A stretch of 64,000 nucleotides of DNA from Tetrastigma voinierianum (taxonomy: Eukaryota > Streptophyta > Magnoliopsida > Vitales > Vitaceae): assembly GCA_016808115.1 (NCBI GenBank), contig JAEQBH010005383.1, positions 62,001-126,000 of the forward strand. The letters run 5' to 3'. A model generated the notes under the pieces. The model did no database searches and was not told where the DNA came from. It worked only from the letters and a program-made list of their open reading frames with translations. A program made the translations under genes and the position numbers. Within the stretch, counting starts at the first letter, position 1. Every line of letters starts with the position of its first letter. Positions 1 through 11,994 of the stretch are shown piece after piece.

Positions 1-255
1 TAGTCATGATATGGATCCGTAGATTTTGCTCTCTCTCGAGGGTATACAGAGATTGATCGTGAGTATTGAGTTTCAAAGGCGCTTGTGCATAGTGATGGAT
101 CGCTTATTTCAGCTTCATTATAGCAACATTATTTTTTGGTTCAACATGACTCCACCTTTATTTGTTTCCTTGCCAGTACTTTCAAGATTCACTGACACGC
201 ACCGACCATCTTCGTGGTTAGAGTTGAGGGTGATTCGTGACGTGCATCGGACGTA

Positions 256-2210
256 TTGCATATGGATCTACATGCAGTGGCTATTGAGAAGATTGCTATG
301 GCTATCACCGTGCTCCAGGATACAGTACATGCCCTAAGTCGAGATCGATGGGACAAGAAGCCCCATAACTTTCAAAGACAGAGGATACTGGCCGATTACT
401 TCTGGGCATTCATCTTCCACCTCCACCTCCACCGATGGCTCGATGGCACCGCTCACCCATCCCCTCAGTGGCACTCCCGTTGTCATCCTCAGAGGCTCTG
501 CGAGGTGATCCCGCCACACTCGACATTCCAGCCTCATACTCACCGGTGTTTCCCGATGATCAGACATGAGTGCAGAGTGATGCTTAGATAGTTGAGAGTT
601 GCAGAGGGCATGGATGTGTGGGAGGGATTTGATAGTGCACCTGTGACCCCATTGCCGCCTAGATTTTGGATGCTTGACATGGAGTTTTTAGAGGCAAAGG
701 ATGTCCACGTACTCATTTGAGGATATATAGCCGGGCTTGATTTAGGGGCATGGCTCGATGAGTGCCTGGCTGATCATGTTGTTCTTTGTCATCGAAAGTA
801 GTGTGGCACGTAGCTGGTTTGCCACCCAGATGCTTCGCCGCAGCGACTTTATGATCTTGCCCATGAGTTTATCCGATGCTTCTCTTCAAAGATTGTCAAG
901 GGGATGTCACTGTGGAGATGCTATTTAGGCTATAAAGGTAGAGAGCTTATGAGACTACTACATCATTCATCTCCCGTTGGAGGGAGAAGGTTATTCAGAT
1001 GATTGATCGTCCATCAGAGATAGTAGATTAGCATGATCATGAGAAGTTTGCTCAAGACGCTTAGGACATCTTGGCTGGTGTATCGATTATGGATTATGAG
1101 TTTTGATGTATCAGACGGTATCGAGGATGGTATGGCGCGCGGCTTATGGGCTGGTCGGACATTCTCCTCTTCCGGGATACGTGGAAGAAGATCCGATCAT
1201 ATAGACCGTGTGGAGGTGTGGAGCCATCAGCCTTTTGACATAGGGAACCTAGCCTCAAGATGCAGATCTATACGGGCCGCACAGACTTCCTACGCCTGCA
1301 GTTCCGCCCGCATGTGACCTTCCATACCACCTCACGCAGTTACCTCGCTTCCATACTCCACCACACCCCGCCGACGCCGCACGTGCCATGGAGAGACCAC
1401 TCCATCGCTCATCTTAAACCCCGACCCATTACCTCCCACACGCCAGCCTCAGATGCCTCAAACACTTTACGCCACTAGGCATGCTCAGCGGTAGGTCTAC
1501 AGACATCGATGACCATTGATTGCTCGGCCCATTAGCACCGAGGCCATTACCGCAGGTTGTTCACCCTCATTTTCTATTGACCTACATTATGCTTATCATC
1601 GTGGCCCCGATTATACTAATCGTTGCATTGCTTTGAGACACACTATTCGTGACTTGATCGACCAGTACGGTAGTCGGGACAAATTAGCATTAGTTCTAAC
1701 CCCCTTCTCGACTTACTTACATATGCTCTCCTCCAAATGAGGTATCTTAATTCTATTGATTTTGGCCGAATCCCAGACGCATCCATATGTTGTCATGGGA
1801 TGATCAGAGGTGGGAGCCCATAACATTTGTTGATGGTTATGGCGATGATGGGGTTCATGAGGTGTTTTCGAGCTAGTAGATTCACTCACATGTTGTTTCG
1901 GCACCGGGTATTACTCCAGTTTGGATCCTCGCACCGAGGCCAGTGACTTTGCCTTGTTATAGTGTTTAGACTCCTGTTATTCTGACTCCACACCGAGGGA
2001 AAGTTGATACACCAGAGATTTAGTATGTTATCAAAGGAGGTAGAGCGGTCGACAAATACTCTCCGCTCCATCTCGGCCCATAGATCCCGGGAGCACGCTG
2101 TGAGACGAGACAGTGAGAGAGGATGATGAGATTCTCAAGTAGCTACAGAGTACACATGATCATATCTCTATTTGGAGTTTATTAGCTTCCTCTACCACCC
2201 ATAGAGAGAC
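256..2210 (+). pseudogene. Element A gag remnants
   Basis: This is a degraded Gag polyprotein, the structural protein that would form the particle. Recognisable pieces occur in different frames in the expected order. At about 970-1130 there is a stretch reading SRWREKV-like, then a MIMRSL phrase and an EGIARGLW-like phrase. At about 1580-1700 there is a DLHYAYHRGP phrase followed by ALRHTIRDLIDQ, the conserved C-terminal part of this gag family. Stops and frameshifts occur every 100-200 bases. No CCHC zinc knuckle is visible, although H/C residues occur in the second phrase. The assignment to gag comes from the family pattern and from the protease directly downstream. Confidence 0.6.
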
Positions 2211-2211
2211 T

Positions 2212-2568
2212 TTGATTAGGGCTTTGAGCCGGATTCGAGTTGACATGACCACATCGCCAGAGGGCCTGATACATATGCTCATAGCTGTTCGAGCCAGTTG
2301 CACTATTTTCTCTGAGGATGACTTAACTCCGGAGGGTTCAGACCGCACTCGACCTTTGCATATATCAGTTGGTTGTTTAGGTCGTCATGTTCCATCTATC
2401 ATCTTAGACAATGGATCTACTCTAAATGTCTGTCCAGTTGCCACTGCTATTGCTCTAGGATATGGGCCCACATATTTTGAGCCATCTACATAGACAGTAA
2501 GAGCTTAATTATGACAGTACTCGTAGAGAGGTGATAGGCACCTTGACTCTCGAGTTGATGATTGGGCC
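2212..2568 (+). pseudogene. Element A aspartic protease, 5' part
   Basis: The frame from 2212 reads through a segment with the retropepsin-type active-site phrase DNGSTLNVCP near residues 64-73, where the usual D-S/T-G is D-N-G, as in many plant gypsy proteases. A TRREVIGTLTLEL phrase follows. The enzyme would cut the Gag-Pol polyprotein. The coding sequence stops abruptly at MIGP, where element B is inserted (2569), and resumes at about 10550 with the expected WIH..GAIPSSLH segment. It is the same protein interrupted by about 8 kb. Confidence 0.75.
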
Positions 2569-3241
2569 TGTAATGCCCTCAACTCGGCACATGGTGTCAA
2601 GCGAGGGTGTCATTTTTATTTTTTTTTTCTTTCCTGTTTACTATAAACTTATAAACTTTAAGCTTGTTCATTCATATAATGTTAAACATTTAACTTGTAC
2701 TATATTATGTAGCAGCGGATTACAAAATATATACAAGCTCCATATATGGAAGTGTTCAACATTTACAATATTTACATTGTTTACAAAAACAAAACATATA
2801 CAAAAATAGACCAAAAGGTATTTAGTGGGCACCTAGTAGTGTGTTGGCCTTGGTTGCTGATGTGGAGTGTCCAGACTTCCTATTTTTGCTTCTCCCTGCA
2901 CTCCACACAGATGAAATACACTGCGCTGCTTATAGCTTAGTGGAATTAATACATATGGATGACCTCTTAATAAGGGTCACCGCTTGACTTCTATACACAT
3001 GCCTACACATCTAAGATATCATATCATTTAAACATGCTTATACACATTTCATATTTACTTATCATACCATGTTTCATTTTTTATCATTTTACACTTTGCT
3101 TCATGTTCTTGTCACAATATACTTGTTATCGCATAGAGGTGTTATGCTTCTCTTATCATATCATATCATTTCATATGTCATATTCAAGTTATTTGTTTTA
3201 TGTTTCATGCCTGCATAAACCTTAAAAGTGGATAAAGGAAA

Positions 3242-3365
3242 CTATAAGGGCCCGAAGGCACTATACTCACTATACGAAACAGTGGTCTATAAGGGCTTAA
3301 AGGCGTTGTTATCATTATACGAGATAATGACCATCTATAAGGGCCTGAAGGCGTTGTAATGACCC
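3242..3365. repeat. 46-bp tandem repeat inside B LTR
   Basis: Three units beginning CTATAAGGGC (near 3243, 3290, 3335) sit in the left LTR. The right LTR has only about two (8670-8745), so the array changed length after insertion. Confidence 0.7.
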
Positions 3366-4019
3366 AAACGGGGCCAACTGATCAATATGTTGCAGACTTG
3401 TTTTTCCTTGATAGGCATGCCCATCTATCCCTCTACCAGGTTCTAAGCAGACAATCCATGTGTATTTTATGTTCAATACATATCTCATATTCCCAAATAA
3501 TTCTTGTCATCCGGTGATCATATGCGATATTTACAATCATTTAATCGTATATTTGCATTTTTCATATCTCATTATATGCATGAATAACTATGGGTACCAT
3601 GTATGCTTATGAGCTATTTATGAGTTCATAATATGAATACCTATGATCACTAGCAGGGCCTACTGTTAATCATTATTTTTAGACCTAATATGAGTTCCAA
3701 TTTCATCAAGCTATATATGGATGGATTTTAGACTCAAAGGGATTTTCATAGAGTCCAAGAACATCTGAAACGGAGTTCGAACGAAGAAGTTATGACCATC
3801 CGAAGTTGGAGGTCACACATGAGTAGCCAATCCTAGCCGGCTAGCCCTATTTGGCCAGAAGCTCTGGAAAAACCTAGATTTAGCAGGGTTATGTTCACCT
3901 ACTGTCCTCCACAGGCATATGGTTGGAATCTTAGCTCAATGGGCTTTCCATAGAGTCCAAGAACACCCGAAACAGAGTTCGAACGAAGAAGTTATGGCTA
4001 TTCAAAGTTGGAGGTCGCA

Positions 4020-4160
4020 CATGAGTCCAACCGGCTGACCCTAACCGCTAGCCGACTGGCCCTAACCGCCCGGATGACCCTAACCACCCAACTGACCCCT
4101 AGCCGGCTGGCCCTAACCGCCCGACTGACCCCTAGCAGCCCGATTGACCCCTATACAGCA
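4020..4160. repeat. GC-rich minisatellite in B 3' LTR
   Basis: Degenerate units of about 20-25 bp built from 'CCGGCTGACCCTAACCG' run for about 140 bp. The same array in the other LTR (about 9415-9625) is longer and differently composed. Confidence 0.7.
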
Positions 4161-5026
4161 GGCCTTTCTATTTAAACTATTCCAGTAAATCTACCATAAC
4201 TTCGCTACTGTGTCCGAATGGAAAAAATTCAAAAGCCTAACATTGGGGTTCATTGATGTATTACACTTACCTGAAGGAATCACTGCCACCCCATTTATTT
4301 CTATCCAAAACCAGTCCTAAAGTTCGCTTAATACGTATGAGAAAATCTGCACTTCCTCAGCGTGACACCACCACACAACCCTTAAATGCAAAGGAACCCA
4401 AGTAGGAGAAACCCCTACACAATTAATGGGTAAGGAGAGTTTCCTAAGTCTCAAAAATTTGGGGAATCCATACTTAGTTTCCATACAGCCCCAAATCAAC
4501 CACTAAACCAAACCAAAACAACTCCAAATCTAATCTAAAACTGCCAATATACCAAGTAGGGTTCGTTTAGACCCAAATTCATCAAAAATGGGTTTATGGT
4601 TTGATTTTTCCATGAAAAATCATAGCATCCATACAAAAAAAACTAGACTTCCATACCTTTGATCTTCTTTTCTCCTTCTTTCTTCCTTCTTCTTCTTTCT
4701 TCTTCTTCTTCTCCTTCTTCTTCTCCTTATCTGTTTTTACTCTCCCCAAAATGAGAGGCTCCCATTTGATCTTATCCCCTTTTTATTTTACTTTGGTCCT
4801 CCAACTCTCTAATATTTGCAAATCAATTTATGCTATTCTACAATAGCCTCTCATCTTCTTAACTTATGACTTCTATGTCCTATTTGACAAATTCCACTTA
4901 TAATATACCCTTACTTATTGAAATAATTTTTTCGTTTCTCATTTTATTTCCCAAAAATTCTAATTTAACTTATATTACACCCTAAACATGTTATAACAAT
5001 GTCAAAGTATACTTTGGGGTGTTACA

Positions 5027-5040
5027 ACTCTCCCCCCCTT
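5027..5040 (-). other. Element B polypurine tract
   Basis: On the minus strand AAGGGGGGGAGAGT directly precedes the LTR start TGTAACACCCC. This is the position and composition of the plus-strand primer of an LTR element and fixes B's orientation. Confidence 0.75.
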
Positions 5041-5079
5041 AAAAAGAATTTTGTCCTCGAAATTCATACCTGATTCGAA

Positions 5080-6512
5080 GAGTTAAGTGATAATCGTGCT
5101 TCTCATAGCTGCTTCCGCTCCCAAGTAGCTTCTTCCCCGGCTATGGTATTTCAGAGCACTTACCAATCTGCACTTGATTATTCAAGAATCGTTTTCACCT
5201 CTCAAGCCAAAATAGCTTTTGGCTCTTTATCATATGACAAATCTGCTTGTACTTGCACATTCTACATTGGTAGTATGTGCGACTCATCAGAGCGGTATCT
5301 ATGAAACATCGACACATGAACCACATTGTGTAATTTAGCCAATTTTGGAGGGAGTGCCAAACGATAGGTTCACGGCCAATTGCTCCAAACCTCATATGGC
5401 CCTATGAACCTCGGACTCAATTTTCCTTTTTTACCAAACCGTAGAATTTTCCTTAACAGCGATACTTTCAAGAAGACCTTGTCTCCCTCTTCATATGCAA
5501 TGTCTCTCCTCTTCAAATTATACAAGATTTTCTATTTTCGATCACTAGCTGCCTTTAACTTTTTCAGAATAACCTATTCTTTCTCTTTTGTATCTTTCAC
5601 TATGTCTGGACCAATTACTTTATGCTCATTTAACTCCGTCCAACACACAGGAGTTCTACATTTTCGGCCATACAAAGCCTCGTATGTTGCCATACCAATG
5701 CTTGACTAAAAACTATTGTTATATGAAAATTCCATCAATGGAATATACCTATCCCAACTTCCCGAAAATTCCATGACACAACCTCGAGGCATATCTTCAA
5801 GTACTTGAATCAATCTCTCTGACTGTCCATCTGTTTGCGGATGGAATGCTATACTGAACTTTAGCTTAGTGCTCAAAGCTGACTGTAATTCCTTCCAAGA
5901 CCTTGATGTAAAACACGGATCTTTATCTGACACAATAGATAACGGTACACCATGCAATCGTACAATCTCCTCCACAGATAACTCAGATAGTCAATCCATA
6001 GAATAGTCTATCCTGACCGGTATAAAATGGGCCGACTTTGTGAGCTTATCAACAATCACCCGCAAATGCAGTAGTCATGCTCGCTAGGCGAGATAGGGAA
6101 ACCTGACACAAAATCCAGAATGCTATCCCACCTGGGGAATTAGAAGGATTTAACAAAACCCGTTGGCACTCGGGTGTGTTCGGGGATTTTACTTGTCGAC
6201 ACATAAACACTTAGACACATACTCAGTCACATCTCTTTTTATTCCTTTCCACCAATAAAACTGTTTCAAGTTCTGGTACATCTTATTACCTCCAGGGTGC
6301 ATGGTAAATATCGTATTATGAGCCTCAAATAGCAAGCTTTTCTTTAGCTCTTTATCATCTAGCACACATAATCTGTTTTGGAAATACAAACTTCTATCTT
6401 CTTTCATTGAAAACTCGATCTCGTCACCATCTCTAACGATCTGTAACTTTTTTTGTAGATCTTCATCATTTTTTTGCGCATCTATAATCATTTGCTTTAT
6501 AATGGGTTGCAC
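5080..6512 (-). pseudogene. Element B integrase
   Basis: The integrase would insert cDNA into the host genome. In the 6189-6512 frame (107 aa) the N-terminal H2C2 zinc-binding region is seen as HPGGNKMYQNLKQFYWW followed by CLC. In 5706-5975 the core shows SIVSDKDPCFTSRSW (catalytic Asp) and HPQTDGQSERLIQ (catalytic Glu). A FGKKGKLSPRF-type GPY/F segment lies near 5395-5450, and a degraded chromodomain-like end with an 'EEATWE' remnant follows towards 5080. These pieces lie in different frames separated by stops, so no full protein is made. Domain order is normal for Ty3/gypsy. Confidence 0.85.
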
Positions 6513-6599
6513 TTCTAGTTAAGCTAACATAGCTCCATCATCTGCTAGTCTCCAATCACTGTACTATAGTGACATTGCTACCACTGTCTTTCGGCTTAA

Positions 6600-7160
6600 A
6601 GCATCGGCTACTACATTAGCCTTTCTGGGGTGGTAGTCTATGATGCAGTCATAATCCTTGAATAACTCTAACCACCTCCGTTGTCTCAAATTTAACTCTT
6701 CGTTAGTACTTGAGACTATTATGATCGGCAAATTTACACTTTTCCCCAGATAAGTAGTGTCGCCATATTTTCAAAGCAAACACCACCGCTGTACCAACTC
6801 TGTGTCATGGAGCTGGATAATTCGCTCATGTGGCTTCAACTGTCTAGAAGCATAAGCCACCACTTTCCCATCTTGCATTAACACGCATCCTAAACCAATG
6901 CCTGAAGCATCACTATACAAGGTATACTCTTTTCCCAAAGTAGGCTACGTCAATACTGGTGCTGCAACCAGCATCCCTTTCAACTGTTCAAAACTATTAA
7001 GACATTTGTCTGTCCACTCAATCTTTATTCCTTTCCATAGTAACTTGGTGAGAGAAGAAGCTATGACAGAAAAGCCTCTCACAAATCTTCTATAATAACC
7101 TGCTAGGCCCAAGAAACTTCTCACCTTGGTTACATTTCGAGGTGGTTTCCAATTCACAAC
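6600..7160 (-). pseudogene. Element B RT thumb / RNase H region
   Basis: The minus-strand frame 6945-7157 (70 aa) carries V-R-S-F-L-G-L-A-G-Y-Y-R-R-F, the hallmark of the segment joining reverse transcriptase to RNase H in Ty3/gypsy pol, followed by FEQLK and APVLT. Further down, to 6600, degraded RNase H sequence is recognisable (an ASRQLKPHE-like phrase near 6830 on the minus strand). It is broken by stops. Confidence 0.75.
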
Positions 7161-7315
7161 GGCCCACCTTGTAGGTCAACTCTTATACCCTCCGCTGACA
7201 CAATATGGCCTAAGAAGGAAATTTCCTTTAGCCAAAAATCACATTTACTGAGCTTAGCATATAACTTCTTTTCTCTTAGCGTCTGCAGGACTATTTTCAA
7301 ATGTTGTTCATGTTC

Positions 7316-7760
7316 CTATGCATACTTAGAATACACTAGGATGTCATCAATAAAGACCACTACAAACTGATCCACATAGGGTCGGGATACCCTATTGATT
7401 AAATCCATGAATACTGCCGGTGCATTAGTCAACCCAAATGGTAGTACCAAAAACTCACAATGGCCATATCGGGTTCTAAATGCGGTCTTCGGCACATCTA
7501 CTTCCTTTACTCTCAACTGATAATATCCATATCACAGGTCGATCTTCGAAAAGACACCCGCTCCTTTCAACTGATCAAAAAGATCTTCGATTCTTAGCAA
7601 TGGGTACTTGTTTTTCACTGTCACCTTATTGATCTGTCGATAATCGATGCAATATCTGTGAGTGTCGCCTTTTCTTTTTCACAAATAAAACAGGTGCACC
7701 CTGCTTAAACACTAGGTCGTATTATCACCCTTTATCTAAAAGCTCTTTGTACGAACCTTT
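7316..7760 (-). pseudogene. Element B reverse transcriptase
   Basis: The frame 7316-7516 (66 aa) contains FRTRYGHCEFLVLPFGLTNA, then VFMDLINRV, then the catalytic motif FIDDILVYS (the YXDD box, coded near 7326-7356). Upstream on the minus strand (7516-7760) broken fragments carry the IDYRQIN-like and LFVKKK phrases of the fingers/palm region. The protein would copy element RNA into cDNA. Upstream of the LFVKKK phrase only about 250 bp remain before the primer site, so gag and protease have been deleted or were never present. Confidence 0.85.
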
Positions 7761-7989
7761 AACCTCCTTCAACTCTACTGAGCCATCCCGTAAGGTGCTC
7801 CTAGACACAAGGGTCAGTTTCGCACAATTTCTATGGATAAGTCCACCTCCCTCTCAAGGGAATAATTTGCAACTTTTTAGGAATATGACCGGAAATTCTC
7901 TTACTACTCGGAATCTTTCCACATCAAAGGTCAACACATTACTATGTGTGCACATCCAATCTAAGACTCTTCTTAGAAATGCCTAAACC

Positions 7990-8005
7990 TAGGCTCGATA
8001 CCAAG
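7990..8005 (-). other. Element B primer binding site
   Basis: The minus strand reads TTGGTATCGAGCCTAGG a few bases inside the 5' LTR. This is one base short of TGGTATCAGAGC, the usual complement of plant initiator methionine tRNA. Confidence 0.75.
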
Positions 8006-8009
8006 AACC

Positions 8010-10531
8010 TGTGACGCCCCAACCCCAAGACACAAAGGTCGTTTAGGTGTCATTTTTTTCCTTTCCTGTTTACTATAAACTTATAAACTTTAAGCTTGTT
8101 CCTTAATATAATGTTAAACATTTAACTTGTACTATGTCCTATAGCAACGGATTACAAAATATATACAAGCTCCATATATGGAAGTGTTCAACATTTACAA
8201 TATTTACATTGTTTACAAATACAAAACATATACAAAAATAGACCAAAAGGTCTTTAGTGGGCACCTAGTAGTGTGTTGGCCTTGGTTACTGATGTGGAGT
8301 GTCCAGACTTCTCATTTTTGCTTCTCCTATACCTACACGGATGAAACACCCATGCTAAGCATATAGCTTAGTGGGAATTAATACATATGGATAACCTCTA
8401 ATAAGGGTCATCACACTTCTATACACATGCCTACACATCTAAGATATCATATCATTTAAACATGCTTACACATATTTCATATTTACTTATCATACCATGT
8501 TTCATTTCTTATCATTTTACACTTTGCTTCATGTTCTTGTCACAATATACTTGTCATCGCATAACGGTGATATGCTTCTCTTATCATATCATATTGTTTC
8601 ATATGTCATATTCAAGTCATTTGTTTTATGTTTCATGCCTCGTGATAAAACCTTAGAAGGATAAAGGAAAACTATAAGTACTGGCGCCGCACATTGTACG
8701 AGACAATGACCATCTATAAGGGCCCGAAGGCTCTATAATGACCCAAACGAGGCCAACTGATCAGTATGTTGCAGACTTGTTTTTCCCTAATAGGCATGCC
8801 CATCTATCCCTCTACTAGGTTCTAAGAAGACAATCCATGTGTATTTTATGTTCAATACATATCTCATATTCCCGAATAATTGTCATTCGGTGATCATATG
8901 CGATATTTACAATCATTTAATCGTATCTTTGCATTTTTCATATCTCATTATATGCATGAATAACTATGGGTACCATGTATGCTTATGATCTATTTATGAG
9001 TTCATAATATAAGTTCATAATATGAATAACTATGATTACCAACATTTCCAACTATTATTCATGATTTATGGACCTAATATGAGTTTCAATTTCATCAAGC
9101 TATATATGGATAGATTCTAGAATCAAAGGGCTTTCCATGCAGTCCAATACCATCCGAAACGGAGTTCGAATGAAGAAGTTATGACTGTCTGAAGTTGGAG
9201 GTCACACATGAGTAGCTAATCCTAGCCGGCCAATCCTATCCGACCAGCAGCTCTGGAAAAACCTAGATTTAAGCAGGGTTCTGTTCAGCTAATATCCTCT
9301 ACAGGCATATGGTTGGAATCTTAATTCAATGGACTTTCCATAGAGTCTAAGAACACCCAAAACAGAGTTCGGATAAAGAAGTTATGCTGTCCGAAGTTGG
9401 AGGTCACACATGAGTCCAACCGGCTGACTCTAACCACTCAAATGGCCATTCTATCCGCCAGCCTACCGGGCCCTAGTCGCTACCGACCGGGCCCTAGCCA
9501 CTAGCCGACCGCCCTAGCCGTCAGTCAGTTCCTAGCCGCTAGTCGGCCGGGCTCTAACCGCTAGCCGATCGTCCTAACCGGGCCGGATAGACCCTAACCA
9601 ATTCGATCGAACCCTAGCCACAAGCCCTTAACCATTCTACCGACTCTCTATTCTCGCTGGCCTTTACATTTAAATTGTTCAAGGTAAACATACCATAACT
9701 TAGGTTACAAAGGTCCGAATGGAGAAATTCAAAAGCCTAACATCAAGTTCACTGATGTGGCTAAGCACTTAACTCGAATTCCTTTATTTCCTATCAAAAA
9801 CTAGTCCTAAAGTCTGGATAATGCATATGAGCAAAATCGAGACAATTTCCCTTGAAGCCCAAAGAACTTACCACCCAGCGCAACCCTTAAATGCAAAAAG
9901 GAACTCAGTAGGAAAAACCCTACACACAATTAATGGAGTGGAGAAGTTCCTAAGTCTCAAAATTTTGGGGAATCCATACTTAGTTTCCATACAATCCCAA
10001 ATAAACCACAAAACCAAACCAAAACAACTCAATCTGTCCCCAAAAGCGCCCGATATACCAAAGTAGGGTTACATTAGACCCAATTCATCGAAATAGGTTT
10101 ATGGTTTGATTTTTCCATGAAAAATCATAGCATCCATACAAAAAAAACTAGACTTCCATACCTTTGATCTTCTTTTCTCCTTCTTTCTTCCTTCTTCTCT
10201 TCTTTTCTTCTTCTTCTTATTCTCATTCTCTTATCTTCTCCCTTATCCGTTTTTGCTCTCCCCAAAATGAGAGACTCCCATTTGATCTTATCCCCTTTTT
10301 ATTTTACTTTGGTCCTCCAACTCTCTAATATTTGTAAATCAATTTATGTTATTCTCTGATAGCCTCTCGTCTTGCCTTATGACTTCTATGTCCTATTTGA
10401 CAAATGCCACTTATAATATACCCTTACTTACATTAGGGAAATAATTTTTTAGTTTCTCATTTATTTTCGGAAATTCTAATTTAACTTATATTACTACAAA
10501 CATATTTATATCTTGTCGGGGTATACTTTGA
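8010..10531 (-). repeat. Element B 5' LTR
   Basis: This is the second copy of the LTR at 2569-5026. Its plus-strand left end is TGTGACGCCCC. It shares the ordered blocks of the other copy: AT-rich start, 46-bp repeat remnant, GAAGAAGTTATG block, GC-rich array (9415-9625), and pyrimidine tract (10165-10260). The last ~40 bp are decayed and no clean terminal CA or target duplication can be identified; the end lies between 10530 and 10566. Confidence 0.8.
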
Positions 10532-10800
10532 ATTATTCTGATTAAATCATTTTGGGTTGTTTTAAATTTTGAGGATCCACGTATCTTTAATAACCTACTC
10601 TTAAGCGTAGATGGATTCATAGTGTTGGCGCTATCCCATCTTCCCTTCATTTGAAGGTGAAGTTCATTCATGATAGTCAAGTGATTACTATTTCATCTAC
10701 AGGAGGGGCACATTTGACTTCTAAGCCGGTATTGGAGATTAGCCATGGGGGTGATGATTTGATTATAATTGGATTAAGCTTTTGATGAAATTACGAATTT
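10532..10800 (+). pseudogene. Element A protease, 3' part
   Basis: Coding sequence of A resumes after B. A phrase FNNLLL..RWIH is followed by GAIPSSLHLKVKFIHDSQVI, the conserved segment downstream of the protease active site in this gypsy family. It completes the domain that stops at 2568. A frame break lies at the junction with B. Confidence 0.7.
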
Positions 10801-11994
10801 GTGGGCCGGGGGACTTTGTCGGAGATTCGATTACCAGTATCCATTTGGTCGGCCTTAAGCGACGCGGTCGTTTAGACATGATGAGAGCATATCATTTACG
10901 CATACTGGTTTGGGTTTAGGGCGTCGTCGACGTAATACCATAAATTTGTCCGCGAGTTTGGACCACGACCACCATTTGGTTTGGTTGTACCATGACCGGA
11001 TTTTCAATGCATGGCACAGCTGCGCCAGGAGAGGGTTAGATCTTGACTTCATCACGTTCCATTTGACTATCCTCTTCGTCCTTACAATTGAGGTTGACTG
11101 ACTATTTTGTGAGGGCTTCAGAGCCATTATTGCATCCCTATGGATCGATTGTAAGCCTACTATTATCCAGCATGTTGGTTGCATCGCTTTTCAACCGATT
11201 GCGTGGTAGGGCTCCACGACGCCACCGCCTTGATCGCTCCTCCTTCCCACTTAGGCGTTGATGTGCTTCGATATATCTTCCGGGATGAGATAGCTGATTA
11301 TGGGGGTATTGATGGGGTTATGTTGTCTGATGATTATGTTGAGGAGCTACTCCGGATGGTTATTAGTCAGCCCGAGCCAGATTCTGCACTTAGTTATTTT
11401 CGTGTGTTTGCTTTGAGAGATGATGAGGATGCTCCTCCTGCTCTAGATGATGATGCGATTACAAATGATGTTATTGTTGATTTTGCATCTCTTGTTATTC
11501 TAGGACATGTTGTGGGAGAGTTCGATTCTGTGAACCCACCACTTTCTTTTGATGTTTTTTTGGGATTTGTCTCACGTTCTGATGATGTACTTGCCTTTTC
11601 ATCTATGGATTTGAGCATTTTTGAGTATTTACTTGTCTCTTTTATTGATGATATTGATGCATGTGCACCTCATTCACCCACATCACAGATTCATGATATT
11701 GATGATGAGCCATTGCAGCCTAATTTTAATGACAGCTACCGATCTGACTTCGATCATAGCTTTATTGATGAGCGAGTTTCACCTCCTTTTGATGATCTTG
11801 AGATAGTTGACCTTGGTACAGCGGACCAACCTAGAGAGTTGAGGATTGGTACCACTTTGTCTGCAGATGAGAGGGATAGTTTGCTCAGGTTGCTCAGATC
11901 AAACTTGGATGTTTTTGTGTGGTCATATGAGGACATGCTAGGCCTCGACCCTTATGGTCGGCTATCGTCCCTGCAGCTTGTGCCACATCTTTAG
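10801..11994 (+). pseudogene. Element A protease-RT linker
   Basis: The clearest part is an open frame at 11179-11994 (271 aa), one of the longest in the window. It is highly acidic (many D and E), with no motif until its end, where it reads VDLGTADQPRELRIGTTLS, then ADERDSLLRLLRSNLDVFVWS and DMLGLDP. That is the standard approach to the RT fingers in this family. 10801-11178 is a degraded stretch of the same linker. The linker has no known enzyme activity. The start Met at 11179 is arbitrary, since the true protein is a polyprotein. Confidence 0.75.

Larger units (their letters stand above)
2569..5026 (-). repeat. Element B 3' LTR
   Basis: This ~2.46-kb LTR is matched over its length by 8010-10531. 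On the plus strand it begins TGTAATGCCCTCAA (the other copy has TGTGACGCCCCAAC) and ends GGGGTGTTACA. The pair differ by many substitutions and indels. It contains two copies of a 'GAGTTCGAACGAAGAAGTTATG' type block about 200 bp apart (near 3770 and 3970), a 46-bp tandem repeat, a GC-rich minisatellite and a pyrimidine tract (4660-4735) that is purine-rich in the sense of the element. Confidence 0.85.
2569..10531 (-). mobile_element. Element B: minus-strand Ty3/gypsy element, gag-less, nested in A
   Basis: Two long direct repeats (2569-5026 and 8010 to about 10531) flank a 3-kb interior that codes on the minus strand for integrase, RNase H and reverse transcriptase. A purine tract (minus strand, 5027-5040) abuts the left LTR and an initiator-Met-tRNA-like primer site (7990-8005) abuts the right LTR, so the right copy is the 5' LTR. 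The pol order and the FGKKGKLSPRFIGP-like segment in the integrase tail fit the chromovirus/Del-Tekay branch. Gag and protease are absent: the start of RT lies only a few hundred bases from the primer site. The right end is decayed and may extend to about 10566. Confidence 0.85.

Noticed and set aside
4020..9625. Telomere-like CCCTAA motifs in LTR B
   Set aside because: The words are CCCTAACCG and CCCTAGCCG, not CCCTAAA in tandem, and belong to a GC-rich minisatellite.
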